NCBI GenBank assembly: GCA_937891085.1
Contig: CALAEY010000061.1
Coordinates: 1 to 23,033 of the forward strand
Length of the DNA stretch: 23,033 bases
Direction: 5' to 3'
DNA from: an uncultured Prevotellaceae bacterium
GTDB lineage: Bacteria > Bacteroidota > Bacteroidia > Bacteroidales > Bacteroidaceae
Under the pieces are notes generated by a model. That model saw only the letters and a list, made by a program, of their open reading frames with translations, was not told the DNA's origin and ran no database searches. Of this stretch, positions 14,989-21,836 are shown one piece after another (the stretch's first letter is position 1; each line of letters starts with the position of its first letter). Both the position numbers and the translations under genes were made by a program.

Positions 14989-16233
14989 CTACACATGCTG
15001 CAAACGCCCCAAATTAGCCTTCTCCATCTGCTGCTTGGCAAAGTCGAGTGTCACTGTGTAGCTGTCGGGATGCTCACTCGGAATGGTGTACATGGCATCT
15101 ATCATGATGGCTTCCACGATGGAACGCAAACCACGGGCACCAACTTTGAACTCCATCGCCTTCTCGACAATGTAATCAAAGACAGCCTCCTCAAATTCCA
15201 ATTTCACACCATCCATCGCAAACAGTTTCACATATTGCTTGACCACAGAATTCTTTGGTTCCGTCAGGATATTCCTCAACGCCTGTCTGTCTAATGGATT
15301 CAGATATGTCAGGATAGGCAGACGGCCGATAATCTCGGGGATAAGTCCGAAGGCTTTCAAATCCATTGGTGCTATATACTGCAGCAGGTTATCCTTGTCT
15401 ATCTTAGCCACATTGCCAGCCGTGAGAAAACCCACCACATGGGTATTCAAGCGCTGTGCTATCTTCTTCTCTATGCCATCAAACGCTCCGCCACAGATGA
15501 AAAGGATGTTCTTGGTATTCACAGGAATCATCTTCTGCTCTGGATGCTTACGACCGCCATAAGGAGGCACGTTGACCACTGAACCCTCGAGCAACTTCAG
15601 CAAACCTTGCTGTACGCCTTCACCACTCACATCGCGTGTGATGGAAGGATTGTCACTCTTGCGGGCTATCTTGTCAATCTCATCGATGAACACAATGCCG
15701 CGCTCCGCCTCTTCCACGTTGTAGTCGCACTCTTGGAGCAGACGACTGAGGATGCTCTCAATGTCTTCACCCACATAGCCCGCCTCCGTAAGCACCGTGG
15801 CGTCTACGATGGTAAAGGGTACTTTCAGCATCTTGGCGATGGTGCGTGCCAACAAGGTCTTACCCGTTCCTGTGCTGCCCACCATGATGATGTTCGACTT
15901 CTCGATCTCCACATCATCCCCTTGATCTTTTTGCAGCAAGCGCTTATAGTGATTGTACACAGAAACTGACAGATAGCGCTTGGCATCATCCTGCCCGATG
16001 ACATATTGATCAAGGAATGCCTTTATCTCCTTCGGTTTGGGAAGGTCGCTCATCTCAAAGCCTATGCCTTCCCTCTTTCGGGCTGCATCAAGCGCTTCTT
16101 TCGTGATTTCGAATGCCTGACGCGCACATCTATCGCAAATGAAACCGTTCATGCCCGTGATGAGCAAGCCGGCTTCCTTTTCTGAGCGTCCGCAGAAGCT
16201 ACAACGATTCTTTCCGTTCTTTGAATCTGCCAT
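14989..16233 (-). CDS. clpX: ClpX, ATP-dependent unfoldase of the ClpXP protease
   Basis: A 414-residue AAA+ unfoldase that recognises substrates and threads them into ClpP. The N-terminal zinc-binding domain has Cys11, Cys14, Cys33 and Cys36 in CSFCGRSEKE and CDRC. Then follow Walker A GSTGTGKT (119-126), the substrate-gripping pore loop GYVG (152-155), Walker B IDEIDK (183-188), and the RKH pore loop in PYGGRKHPEQ. The reading frame stays open 30 codons further upstream inside clpP, but MADSKNGKN is the family start, 2 bases after the clpP stop and behind AGGAAG. Translation is therefore probably coupled with clpP. Confidence 0.97.
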   Translation of the reverse strand: MADSKNGKNRCSFCGRSEKEAGLLITGMNGFICDRCARQAFEITKEALDAARKREGIGFEMSDLPKPKEIKAFLDQYVIGQDDAKRYLSVSVYNHYKRLLQKDQGDDVEIEKSNIIMVGSTGTGKTLLARTIAKMLKVPFTIVDATVLTEAGYVGEDIESILSRLLQECDYNVEEAERGIVFIDEIDKIARKSDNPSITRDVSGEGVQQGLLKLLEGSVVNVPPYGGRKHPEQKMIPVNTKNILFICGGAFDGIEKKIAQRLNTHVVGFLTAGNVAKIDKDNLLQYIAPMDLKAFGLIPEIIGRLPILTYLNPLDRQALRNILTEPKNSVVKQYVKLFAMDGVKLEFEEAVFDYIVEKAMEFKVGARGLRSIVEAIMIDAMYTIPSEHPDSYTVTLDFAKQQMEKANLGRLQHV

Positions 16234-16235
16234 GT

Positions 16236-16910
16236 TTACTTCCTTTTCAGCACTTCGTCCACCATTCCATATTCCTTGGCCTCTTCTGCCGTCATCCAAT
16301 AGTTGCGGTCGGAATCTGCCCACACCTTATCGAATGGTGTATGTGAATGGTCGGAGATAATGGTATAAAGCTCCTTTTTGTACTTCTGAATCTCACGAGC
16401 CTCGATCTCTATATCGGAAGCCTGTCCCTGCACACCGCCCAGAGGCTGATGTATCATGACGCGGGAATGTGGCAATGCATAGCGTTTGCCGTCCTGACCA
16501 GCAACGAGCAGGACAGCAGCCATGCTGGCAGCCATACCAGTACAGATGGTTGATACCTGACTGCTGATGAACTGCATGGTGTCATAAATGCCCAAGCCTG
16601 CGGTCACAGACCCACCAGGAGAGTTGATGTAGATAGAGATGTCCTTCTCAGGATCTGCCTGATCCAGATAGAGCAGCTGTGCTTGCAGCGTATTGGCTGT
16701 GTAATCGTCTATCTGTGTTCCCAAGAAGATGACACGATCCATCATCAGGCGAGAGAACACGTCAAGCTGGGTGACATTAAGCTGTCTCTCTTCCAAGATA
16801 TAGGGATTCAAATAACCGTTCTGATACCTTATTATATCATTGAGCGCCATACTATTGATGCCAAGGTGCCCGGTGGCAAATTTTCTAAAATCGTCTATCA
16901 TACTATACAT
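16236..16910 (-). CDS. clpP: ClpP, proteolytic subunit of ClpXP
   Basis: A 224-residue serine protease that forms the barrel of ClpXP. The catalytic triad is Ser129 (GMAASMAA), His154 (MIHQPLGG) and Asp199 (WADSDR). Strand and handle motifs YLNPYILEERQ, YINSPGGSV and the C-terminal EEAKEYGMVDEVL are standard. The open frame runs to 16991, but residues before MYSMIDDFRKF do not look like ClpP and overlap the promoter region, so I place the start at 16910, with ATG 16901 as alternative. The gene sits between tig and clpX, as in many bacteria, but a terminator after tig and a promoter here suggest that clpP-clpX can be expressed separately. Confidence 0.96.
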   Translation of the reverse strand: MYSMIDDFRKFATGHLGINSMALNDIIRYQNGYLNPYILEERQLNVTQLDVFSRLMMDRVIFLGTQIDDYTANTLQAQLLYLDQADPEKDISIYINSPGGSVTAGLGIYDTMQFISSQVSTICTGMAASMAAVLLVAGQDGKRYALPHSRVMIHQPLGGVQGQASDIEIEAREIQKYKKELYTIISDHSHTPFDKVWADSDRNYWMTAEEAKEYGMVDEVLKRK

Positions 16911-16920
16911 GTGCTTATGG

Positions 16921-16954
16921 GCAAGCCAAGCGACTTGCGAGTTTATTGGCTTGC
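16921..16954. promoter_or_regulatory. Inverted repeat at the clpP transcription start
   Basis: GCAAGCCAA and TTGGCTTGC are a perfect 9-bp inverted repeat with a 16-base spacer. One arm touches the proposed -7 box (16953-16960), and the start of transcription would fall within it, so it looks more like a protein-binding operator than an RNA hairpin. It does not match the CIRCE heat-shock element. Confidence 0.5.
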
Positions 16955-16984
16955 AAGGTAAACAAAAAATATAATTCCCACAAA
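16953..16984 (-). promoter_or_regulatory. Probable clpP promoter
   Basis: On the minus strand TTTG (16981-16984), 20 bases, then TACCTTGC (16953-16960), a slightly weak TAnnTTTG. The -33 box is made from the end of the T-run of the tig terminator. Confidence 0.5.
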
Positions 16985-17017
16985 AAAACACAGAGTTTTC
17001 TGTGAAAAAACTCTGTG
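16982..17017 (-). terminator. Intrinsic terminator of tig
   Basis: CACAGAGTTTT and AAAACTCTGTG form a perfect 11-bp stem around 7 bases, followed on the minus strand by seven T. It lies 55 bases after the tig stop and is a textbook Rho-independent terminator. Confidence 0.85.
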
Positions 17018-17072
17018 CCTTTGGTGTATAAAGAGGTTTACGTCTAACTTGCCAACCTCTTTTTCTATCTGT

Positions 17073-18431
17073 TTATGCCTCGAAAAGCTTGTTGAACTCT
17101 TCTGCAGAAACAGTCTTATTCTCAAGTGTCACTTGTGACTTCAGGGCAGCAGAAAGTTTATCCTCTACCACGCGGTTGAAGAGGCTCTCTACGCTTTCGC
17201 GCTTCTTCAGCATCTCCTGTGCATAGTTGCTGAGGAGCTCATCTGGAATATTCAGCATGCCATACTGAGCAAACTGAGCACGGGTAGCTTCCTTAGCTGC
17301 CTGGGTGATCTCAGCGTTCTCCACCTTAATATTATTAGCGGCGATGAGACGATCGCGGATCAGCTGCCACTTCAGTTCCTCAATGCTCTGCTTGAAGTTA
17401 TCTTCAACGAACTTATCGTCCTTATCAGGATTGTTAGTCTTCATGATGCGCTTCAAGATTGCCTCTGAGAATTCCAGATTGCCCACCTTGTTCATCAGGT
17501 AAGTGCGGAGGTCGATCAGGAAACGATAGTCTGAATTCTGAGCGAACTGTGCCACTACTGTATCCTTCACCTTTGCCTTGAATTCGTCTACTGTCTTCAC
17601 TACACCAGGACCGAAGACGTTGTCGAAGATGTCTTGATTGAGTTCACCAGGCATGTAGCGGGTGATTTCCTCTACCTGGAAACTGAAGTCGGCCTTCATG
17701 TCTGCCACAGTAGTCTTCTCAATCTTCAGCAATGAAGCCAACTCTGCCTCGTTGCCATCCCATGCCTTATAAGGATTGAATACCAGCACGTCGTTCACCT
17801 TGGCATTCTGGAAGAGGGCTTTCTGCTCATCGTTCTTCATATAGTTTGGCATCATCACGGCACCTTCTACCTGAATACCACCTTCCTTAGTGCTGCCGTT
17901 TTCATCGAGCTCTGCAAGCAGACCCTTGATCACGTCATTGTCCTGATAAGAGTCTACTTTCTCATACTTACCATTGCGATCGGCAAATGAGCGTACTTGC
18001 TGCTCTACCATCTCCTCGGTCACGTCTACATCGTAGTAAACCACCTTGTCATCCTTGCTTACGCTCACCTCAAACTGTGGAGCCAGCGCCAAATCGAAGA
18101 GGAACACGAAAGGCTCGTCGGTCTTCTCCAAATCTATCTGCTGCTGATTCTCATTAGGCAGAGGCTCACCCAGAATTTGGATCTTATTGTCCTGTATATA
18201 CTTATTCACTGCCTCACCCAGTACTTTATTTACCTCATCGGCCAGTACAGACTTGCCAGCCATCTTCTTGATAAGGCCCATAGGTGCCATACCCTTACGG
18301 AAACCAGGCAGCTGGGCAGTTTTCCGGTAGTTCTTCAGCGTCTTTTCTACATTCTCTTCGTAGTCTGCTTTCTCAAGCGTCACGGTAAGCAGTGCGCTCA
18401 CCTTGTCATTGTTTTGTAATGAAACGTTCAT
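17073..18431 (-). CDS. tig: Trigger factor, ribosome-associated chaperone
   Basis: A 452-residue trigger factor. The N-terminal ribosome-binding domain (1-110) contains the signature LPGFRKGMAP with GFRKG at 43-47, which contacts ribosomal protein L23. The middle part (about 150-240), where the FKBP isomerase domain lies in E. coli, has little of the FKBP pattern, as is usual in Bacteroidota forms, so isomerase activity is doubtful. The rest (about 260-452) is the helical chaperone domain. It shields nascent chains and hands substrates on; its position before clpP-clpX is ancient. It has its own promoter (18494-18524) and a strong terminator downstream. Confidence 0.93.
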   Translation of the reverse strand: MNVSLQNNDKVSALLTVTLEKADYEENVEKTLKNYRKTAQLPGFRKGMAPMGLIKKMAGKSVLADEVNKVLGEAVNKYIQDNKIQILGEPLPNENQQQIDLEKTDEPFVFLFDLALAPQFEVSVSKDDKVVYYDVDVTEEMVEQQVRSFADRNGKYEKVDSYQDNDVIKGLLAELDENGSTKEGGIQVEGAVMMPNYMKNDEQKALFQNAKVNDVLVFNPYKAWDGNEAELASLLKIEKTTVADMKADFSFQVEEITRYMPGELNQDIFDNVFGPGVVKTVDEFKAKVKDTVVAQFAQNSDYRFLIDLRTYLMNKVGNLEFSEAILKRIMKTNNPDKDDKFVEDNFKQSIEELKWQLIRDRLIAANNIKVENAEITQAAKEATRAQFAQYGMLNIPDELLSNYAQEMLKKRESVESLFNRVVEDKLSAALKSQVTLENKTVSAEEFNKLFEA

Positions 18432-18493
18432 TCCGACAAATATTTATTGATTTATTATTACTCACAGTCATGGCTATCTCGCCATTTAGGGCG

Positions 18494-18524
18494 CAAAATT
18501 AGTAAGTATCTTTCAATATTCAAA
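18494..18524 (-). promoter_or_regulatory. tig promoter, near-perfect Bacteroidota type
   Basis: On the minus strand TTTG (18521-18524), 19 bases, then TAATTTTG (18494-18501) followed by C. The untranslated leader of about 55 bases contains a small hairpin (ATGGC, 6 bases, GCCAT). Confidence 0.75.
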
Positions 18525-18545
18525 ATATTAGTTACCCAAAAAAGT

Positions 18546-19385
18546 TTAATCAACGTTGATTTGTGGGGTCTCCTCCTCTGCGGCTGGTTCTGTCTGCACC
18601 ACTTCCGCGGGGGCATGGGCATCTCCATGCTCCAACTGGAAGTCTTTTCTACGGAGCACGAAGCTATTACTCAGGTACTTCTCACGCACCACTTGATTGG
18701 TAGCCAGTTCTTCTGGGGTGCCTTGGAAGAGGATGCGACCCTCGAAGAGCAAGTAGGCACGGTCTGTGATGCTCAGCGTTTCTTGCACATTATGGTCGGT
18801 GATCAAGATGCCGATGTTCTTGTACTTCAGTTTCCACACTATCTGCTGGATGTCTTCCACAGCGATGGGGTCTACACCTGCAAAGGGCTCATCGAGCATG
18901 ATGAACTTGGGGTCTATGGCCAGACAACGCGCAATCTCCGTGCGACGGCGCTCACCACCAGAAAGCTGATTTCCTTTGTTCTTGCGCACTTTCTGAAGGC
19001 GGAACTCGGCAATGAGGCTTTCCAACTTATCTTTCTGGTAGTCACGGGGCTTATCTGTCATCTCCAGCACGGAGATGATATTGTCTTCCACACTCATCTG
19101 ACGGAAGACTGATGCCTCTTGCGGCAAGTAGCCGATGCCTGCCCTTGCACGCTTGTACATAGGGAACTTGGTGATTTCTTCTTCGTTGAGGAAGATGCGC
19201 CCCTCGTTGGGCTCTATCAGTCCCACGGTCATATAGAAAGAGGTGGTCTTGCCGGCTCCGTTAGGTCCCAGCAGTCCTACAATCTCCCCTTGCTTCACGT
19301 CGATGGAAACGTGATTCACCACCGTACGCTTACCGTATTTCTTCACCAAATCTTCGGTGCGAAGCACCATTCTGTTGTCTTCCAT
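18546..19385 (-). CDS. lptB: LptB, ATPase of the LPS export transporter
   Basis: A 279-residue ABC ATPase that powers LPS extraction from the inner membrane with LptF and LptG. Motifs: Walker A GPNGAGKT (40-47), Q-loop GYLPQEASVFR, signature LSGGE (141-145) followed by RRRTEIARCLA, Walker B FIMLDEP (161-167) and the switch histidine in LITDHNV (His198). The sequence AGIGYLPQEASVFR and DHNVQETLSITDRAYLL is typical of LptB rather than of other ABC proteins. About 30 residues at the C-terminus are an acidic, Pro/Glu-rich tail (QTEPAAEEETPQ) beyond the usual end. The start may also be Met6. It is divergent from mlaE across a short shared promoter region. Confidence 0.93.
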   Translation of the reverse strand: MEDNRMVLRTEDLVKKYGKRTVVNHVSIDVKQGEIVGLLGPNGAGKTTSFYMTVGLIEPNEGRIFLNEEEITKFPMYKRARAGIGYLPQEASVFRQMSVEDNIISVLEMTDKPRDYQKDKLESLIAEFRLQKVRKNKGNQLSGGERRRTEIARCLAIDPKFIMLDEPFAGVDPIAVEDIQQIVWKLKYKNIGILITDHNVQETLSITDRAYLLFEGRILFQGTPEELATNQVVREKYLSNSFVLRRKDFQLEHGDAHAPAEVVQTEPAAEEETPQINVD

Positions 19386-19411
19386 AATTCACAGTTTGCA
19401 TTTATTTCATG

Positions 19412-19419
19412 CAAAAGTA
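19412..19419 (-). promoter_or_regulatory. Probable -7 box of lptB
   Basis: TACTTTTG followed by C on the minus strand fits TAnnTTTG and lies 26 bases ahead of ATG 19385. No clear TTTG is seen upstream. Confidence 0.5.
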
Positions 19420-19440
19420 GCAAAATATGTCGAAAAGGAG

Positions 19441-19448
19441 TAACTTTG
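19441..19448 (+). promoter_or_regulatory. Probable -7 box of mlaE-mlaF
   Basis: TAACTTTG followed by C fits TAnnTTTG and lies 19 bases ahead of the mlaE ATG. The -33 zone overlaps the lptB -7 box, so the two divergent promoters are likely to affect each other. Confidence 0.55.
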
Positions 19449-19467
19449 CATCAAAATAGTTTATTAG

Positions 19468-20211
19468 ATGATAGTAAAAGCACTAAATACCTTCGGACAC
19501 TACCTGATGCTCATGGGGCGCGTATTCACCAAGCCCGAGCGCTGGCGCATGTTTTTCAACCAATACATCCGCGAGATTGAGCAGCTGGGTGTGGACTCTA
19601 TCTTCATCGTGCTGCTGATTTCGTTTTTCATCGGAGCCGTCATCACCATTCAGTTTAAGCTGAACATCGAGAGTGTGTTCATGCCCCGATGGACGGTGGG
19701 ATATGCTACCCGTGAAATCATGTTGCTGGAGTTCTCTTCTGCCATCATGTGTCTGATATTGGCAGGCAAGGTGGGTTCCAACATTGCTTCGGAACTGGGC
19801 ACCATGCGCGTCACGCAGCAGATAGATGCCTTGGAAATCATGGGCGTGAATTCGGCCAACTATCTGATATTGCCTAAGGTGATGGCATTCGTCACTGCCA
19901 TACCTATCATGGTGACGTTCAGCATCTTCGCTGCCGTGGTGGGTGGTTTCTGCACCTGCTGGTTTGGCGGCATCATGAGTGCTGAGGATCTGCAGTATGG
20001 CCTTCAATACGACTTTGTGGAGTGGTTCGTGTGGAGCGGCTACATCAAGTCGTTTGTCTTCGCCTTCATCATCTCCAGCGTGTCGGCTTTCTTCGGATAT
20101 ACCGTGCGCGGAGGCTCCATCGAGGTGGGCAAGGCTTCCACAGATGCGGTGGTGTGCAGCAGTGTGCTGATACTCTTTGCCGACTTAATATTAACCCGAC
20201 TAATGGCCTAA
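19468..20211 (+). CDS. mlaE: MlaE-type ABC transporter permease
   Basis: A 247-residue membrane protein of the MlaE/YrbE family, the permease of MCE-type phospholipid transporters of the Gram-negative envelope. After an amphipathic interfacial helix (1-35) come about five hydrophobic helices. Family-specific sequence includes the cytoplasmic coupling segment SNIASELGTMRVTQQIDALE (about 111-130) and the end segment YTVRGGSIEVGKASTDAVV. Its length is slightly below the E. coli protein (260). Its stop is 3 bases before the mlaF start, so the two form an operon; no MCE-domain substrate-binding gene (mlaD) follows here. Confidence 0.9.
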   Translation: MIVKALNTFGHYLMLMGRVFTKPERWRMFFNQYIREIEQLGVDSIFIVLLISFFIGAVITIQFKLNIESVFMPRWTVGYATREIMLLEFSSAIMCLILAGKVGSNIASELGTMRVTQQIDALEIMGVNSANYLILPKVMAFVTAIPIMVTFSIFAAVVGGFCTCWFGGIMSAEDLQYGLQYDFVEWFVWSGYIKSFVFAFIISSVSAFFGYTVRGGSIEVGKASTDAVVCSSVLILFADLILTRLMA

Positions 20212-20214
20212 ACG

Positions 20215-20979
20215 ATGATAGAACTCAGACATATATGTAAGTCATTCGAAGCTGGAAACGAGGTGCTGCATGATATCAGCGGCACGTTCGAGAATGGTAA
20301 GACCAACCTCATCATAGGCCAGAGCGGCTCTGGAAAGACGGTGCTCATGAAGTGCATCGTGGGACTGCTGGAGCCTACCAGCGGAGAGTTGCTTTATGAT
20401 GATCGCGACTTCCTGCGCATGAACAAGGATGAGCGCAAACTGCTGCGTAAGGAGATGGGCATGATTTTCCAAAGTGCTGCCCTCTTCGACTCCCTGACGG
20501 TGCTGGAAAACGTAATGTTCCCGCTTGACATGTTCAGCAACGACACCCTACGCGACCGTCAGCGCCGTGCGATGTTCTGCCTGGATCGTGTGAATCTGAA
20601 GGATGCTGCCGATAAGTATCCTGGTGAGATCAGCGGTGGTATGCAGAAGCGTGTGGCCATCGCACGCGCCATCGCCCTGAATCCGCAGTATCTTTTCTGC
20701 GACGAGCCAAATTCCGGCCTCGATCCTGTGACTTCCTTGGTAATTGACGACCTTATCCAGAGCATCACGCATGAGTTCAACATGACCACGCTCATCAATA
20801 CGCACGACATGAACTCCGTGATGGGCATCGGGGAGAACATCCTCTTCATCCATGAGGGAAACAACGAGTGGACGGGCACTAAGGATGACATCATGACTGC
20901 CACCAACGAGAAGCTGAACGACTTCATCTTCGCCAGCGACCTGTTCAAGAAAATCAAGAGCTCAATTCTCAATTCATAA
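20215..20979 (+). CDS. mlaF: MlaF-type ABC transporter ATPase
   Basis: A 254-residue ATPase that pairs with the MlaE permease. Motifs: Walker A GQSGSGKT (35-42), Q-loop MIFQSAALFDSLTV, signature SGGMQKRVAIARAIA, Walker B YLFCDEPNSGLDP and the switch His in LINTHDMNSV. SGGMQKR and the wording of the Q-loop fit MlaF better than other importers. The last six residues (SSILNS) and the stop come from 7-bp repeats (20961-20981), so the C-terminus may have been set by repeat insertion or expansion. Confidence 0.92.
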   Translation: MIELRHICKSFEAGNEVLHDISGTFENGKTNLIIGQSGSGKTVLMKCIVGLLEPTSGELLYDDRDFLRMNKDERKLLRKEMGMIFQSAALFDSLTVLENVMFPLDMFSNDTLRDRQRRAMFCLDRVNLKDAADKYPGEISGGMQKRVAIARAIALNPQYLFCDEPNSGLDPVTSLVIDDLIQSITHEFNMTTLINTHDMNSVMGIGENILFIHEGNNEWTGTKDDIMTATNEKLNDFIFASDLFKKIKSSILNS

Positions 20980-20995
20980 TTCACAATTCACAATC
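20961..20995 (+). repeat. Five 7-bp repeats across the mlaF stop
   Basis: CTCAATT, CTCAATT, CATAATT, CACAATT, CACAATC in a row. The mlaF TAA (20977-20979) lies in the third unit. Two related units on the opposite strand occur at 21110-21123. Confidence 0.8.
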
Positions 20996-21078
20996 AGCCA
21001 CGCGGATGGTTTCTTTACAAGATTAAAAGGATTTTATTTATACCATGCGGTTTGTGTATGAGTATAATAGAAATAGCA

Positions 21079-21108
21079 AGGCTGCGACATCTTTCCGATG
21101 CGCAGCCT
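21079..21108. terminator. GC-rich hairpin at the mlaF/HU-HIG convergent junction
   Basis: AGGCTGCG and CGCAGCCT form an 8-bp stem, extended by CAT/ATG with a bulged A, around 7 bases. It is placed between two convergent genes; TTAATTGT follows on the plus strand and no T-run on the minus strand. It probably ends transcription from at least the mlaF side. Confidence 0.6.
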
Positions 21109-21109
21109 T

Positions 21110-21123
21110 AATTGTCAATTGTC
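21110..21123 (-). repeat. Two 7-bp repeats facing the mlaF array
   Basis: AATTGTC twice on the plus strand, that is GACAATT twice on the minus strand, close to the CACAATT units after mlaF. The HU-HIG stop is 11 bases further on. Confidence 0.65.
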
Positions 21124-21133
21124 AGTCGGCCTT

Positions 21134-21670
21134 TCATCCTATGCCACTGTCACCGCCAGTCTGCGTGCCTCCGGTCTCTGTGCCACTGGTATCAGTGTCA
21201 CCAGTCTCGGCTGCTCCGTCGGTGATGTCTTCGTCTTCTATCACGGCACCAGTGCGCTCATCTACCTTCTGCCACTGCACGCTCATGGCAAACTCACGGC
21301 TGAAGTTCACGCTCACCGTGGCCCCCAGACGGCTCTTGCCGTTGGCGGCAGAGAGCATCTTGGCGGTAGCAGGCTTGATGACGTTGCCGTCCTTGTCTTT
21401 CTGGTCTTTCACGGAGACGTTGAGGTTGGGATACACGGTGATGAACTGCTCGCCCACGGGTGTGCGGAAGCCCTTCAAGACGTTGCGCTGCACCACCTTC
21501 ATATACTCAGTCACGGCGGCCTTCATCAGTGAGACCTCTATGCTGGTGTTCTCGCAGGCCTCGCGGCACAGCTCGTCGAAGCTCAGCGTGCCATTGGGGA
21601 TGGGCACGGCGTAGAAGCTGTGGGTACCCACCTTGGTATTCTCCTTAGCGTAATATTTCACTTTTGCCAT
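21134..21670 (-). CDS. HU-HIG-type DNA-binding protein with Gly/Thr-rich tail
   Basis: A 178-residue protein of the Bacteroidota HU-like family in which an HU fold is extended by a wing, Ig or glycine-rich part (HU-HIG). The HU-like region starts MAKVKYYAKENTKVG and runs to about 130, with TLSFDELCREACENTSIEVSL in the helical part and RLGATVSVNFSREFAMSVQW at the end. Residues 136-152 are acidic and 154-178 a low-complexity tail (GDTDTSGTETGGTQTGGDSG). Family members are thought to bind DNA as dimers, as HU does. The open frame extends 36 codons upstream through a repeat and terminator region and is not believed; MAKVKYY is the family start. No clear promoter lies before it. Confidence 0.8.
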   Translation of the reverse strand: MAKVKYYAKENTKVGTHSFYAVPIPNGTLSFDELCREACENTSIEVSLMKAAVTEYMKVVQRNVLKGFRTPVGEQFITVYPNLNVSVKDQKDKDGNVIKPATAKMLSAANGKSRLGATVSVNFSREFAMSVQWQKVDERTGAVIEDEDITDGAAETGDTDTSGTETGGTQTGGDSGIG

Positions 21671-21710
21671 AATCTCTGTTGCATTTAGTTTGTTATCTGT
21701 ATAATCATAG

Positions 21711-21819
21711 AAAAAACTCCCTGCAAAGGGCCACTTTGAGTTAGTGGGCAACTCGGAGTGAGTTAGTGGGTAACTCAATGTGAGTTAGTGGGTAACTCGA
21801 AGTGGCTCCGCGCAGGAAG
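21711..21819 (-). terminator. Composite palindromic terminator after the fimbrillin-like gene
   Basis: Bases 21730-21743 and 21793-21806 are a 13-of-14 inverted repeat (GCCACTT-GAGTTA type), extended outward less perfectly by CTCCCTGC (21717-21724) and GCAGGAAG (21812-21819). On the minus strand the structure is followed by six T (21711-21716). It starts 18 bases after the stop of the lipoprotein gene, as an intrinsic terminator would. The inner part holds the triplicate 22-bp repeat. Confidence 0.6.
21738..21803. repeat. Three direct 22-bp repeats, each a mini-palindrome
   Basis: Copies at 21738-21759, 21760-21781 and 21782-21803. Each contains GAGTTA, GTGGG, TAACTC (CAACTC in the first), a 6-bp palindrome with 5-base centre, then a variable 5-base link. 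The spacing of 22 bp puts the centres on about the same side of the helix. The array lies inside the composite terminator and before the HU-HIG gene. Confidence 0.9.
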
Positions 21820-21836
21820 TGAAATGTGTGATATCT

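Noticed and set aside
16234..16323. ClpX frame open 30 codons further upstream
   Set aside because: The extra residues overlap clpP and do not resemble ClpX; MADSKNGKNRCSFCG is the normal start of the zinc-binding domain.
16921..16954. CIRCE heat-shock operator at clpP
   Set aside because: Arms GCAAGCCAA/TTGGCTTGC and a 16-base spacer do not match TTAGCACTC-N9-GAGTGCTAA.
16911..16991. 27-residue N-terminal extension of ClpP
   Set aside because: It covers the proposed promoter and terminator T-run and has no likeness to known ClpP N-termini.
21671..21778. 36-residue N-terminal extension of the HU-HIG protein
   Set aside because: It is a translation of the 22-bp repeat and terminator region; the HU-HIG family starts at MAKVKYY or similar.
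21738..21803. CRISPR array
   Set aside because: The copies are directly adjacent with only 5 variable bases, so there are no spacers, and no cas genes are present.
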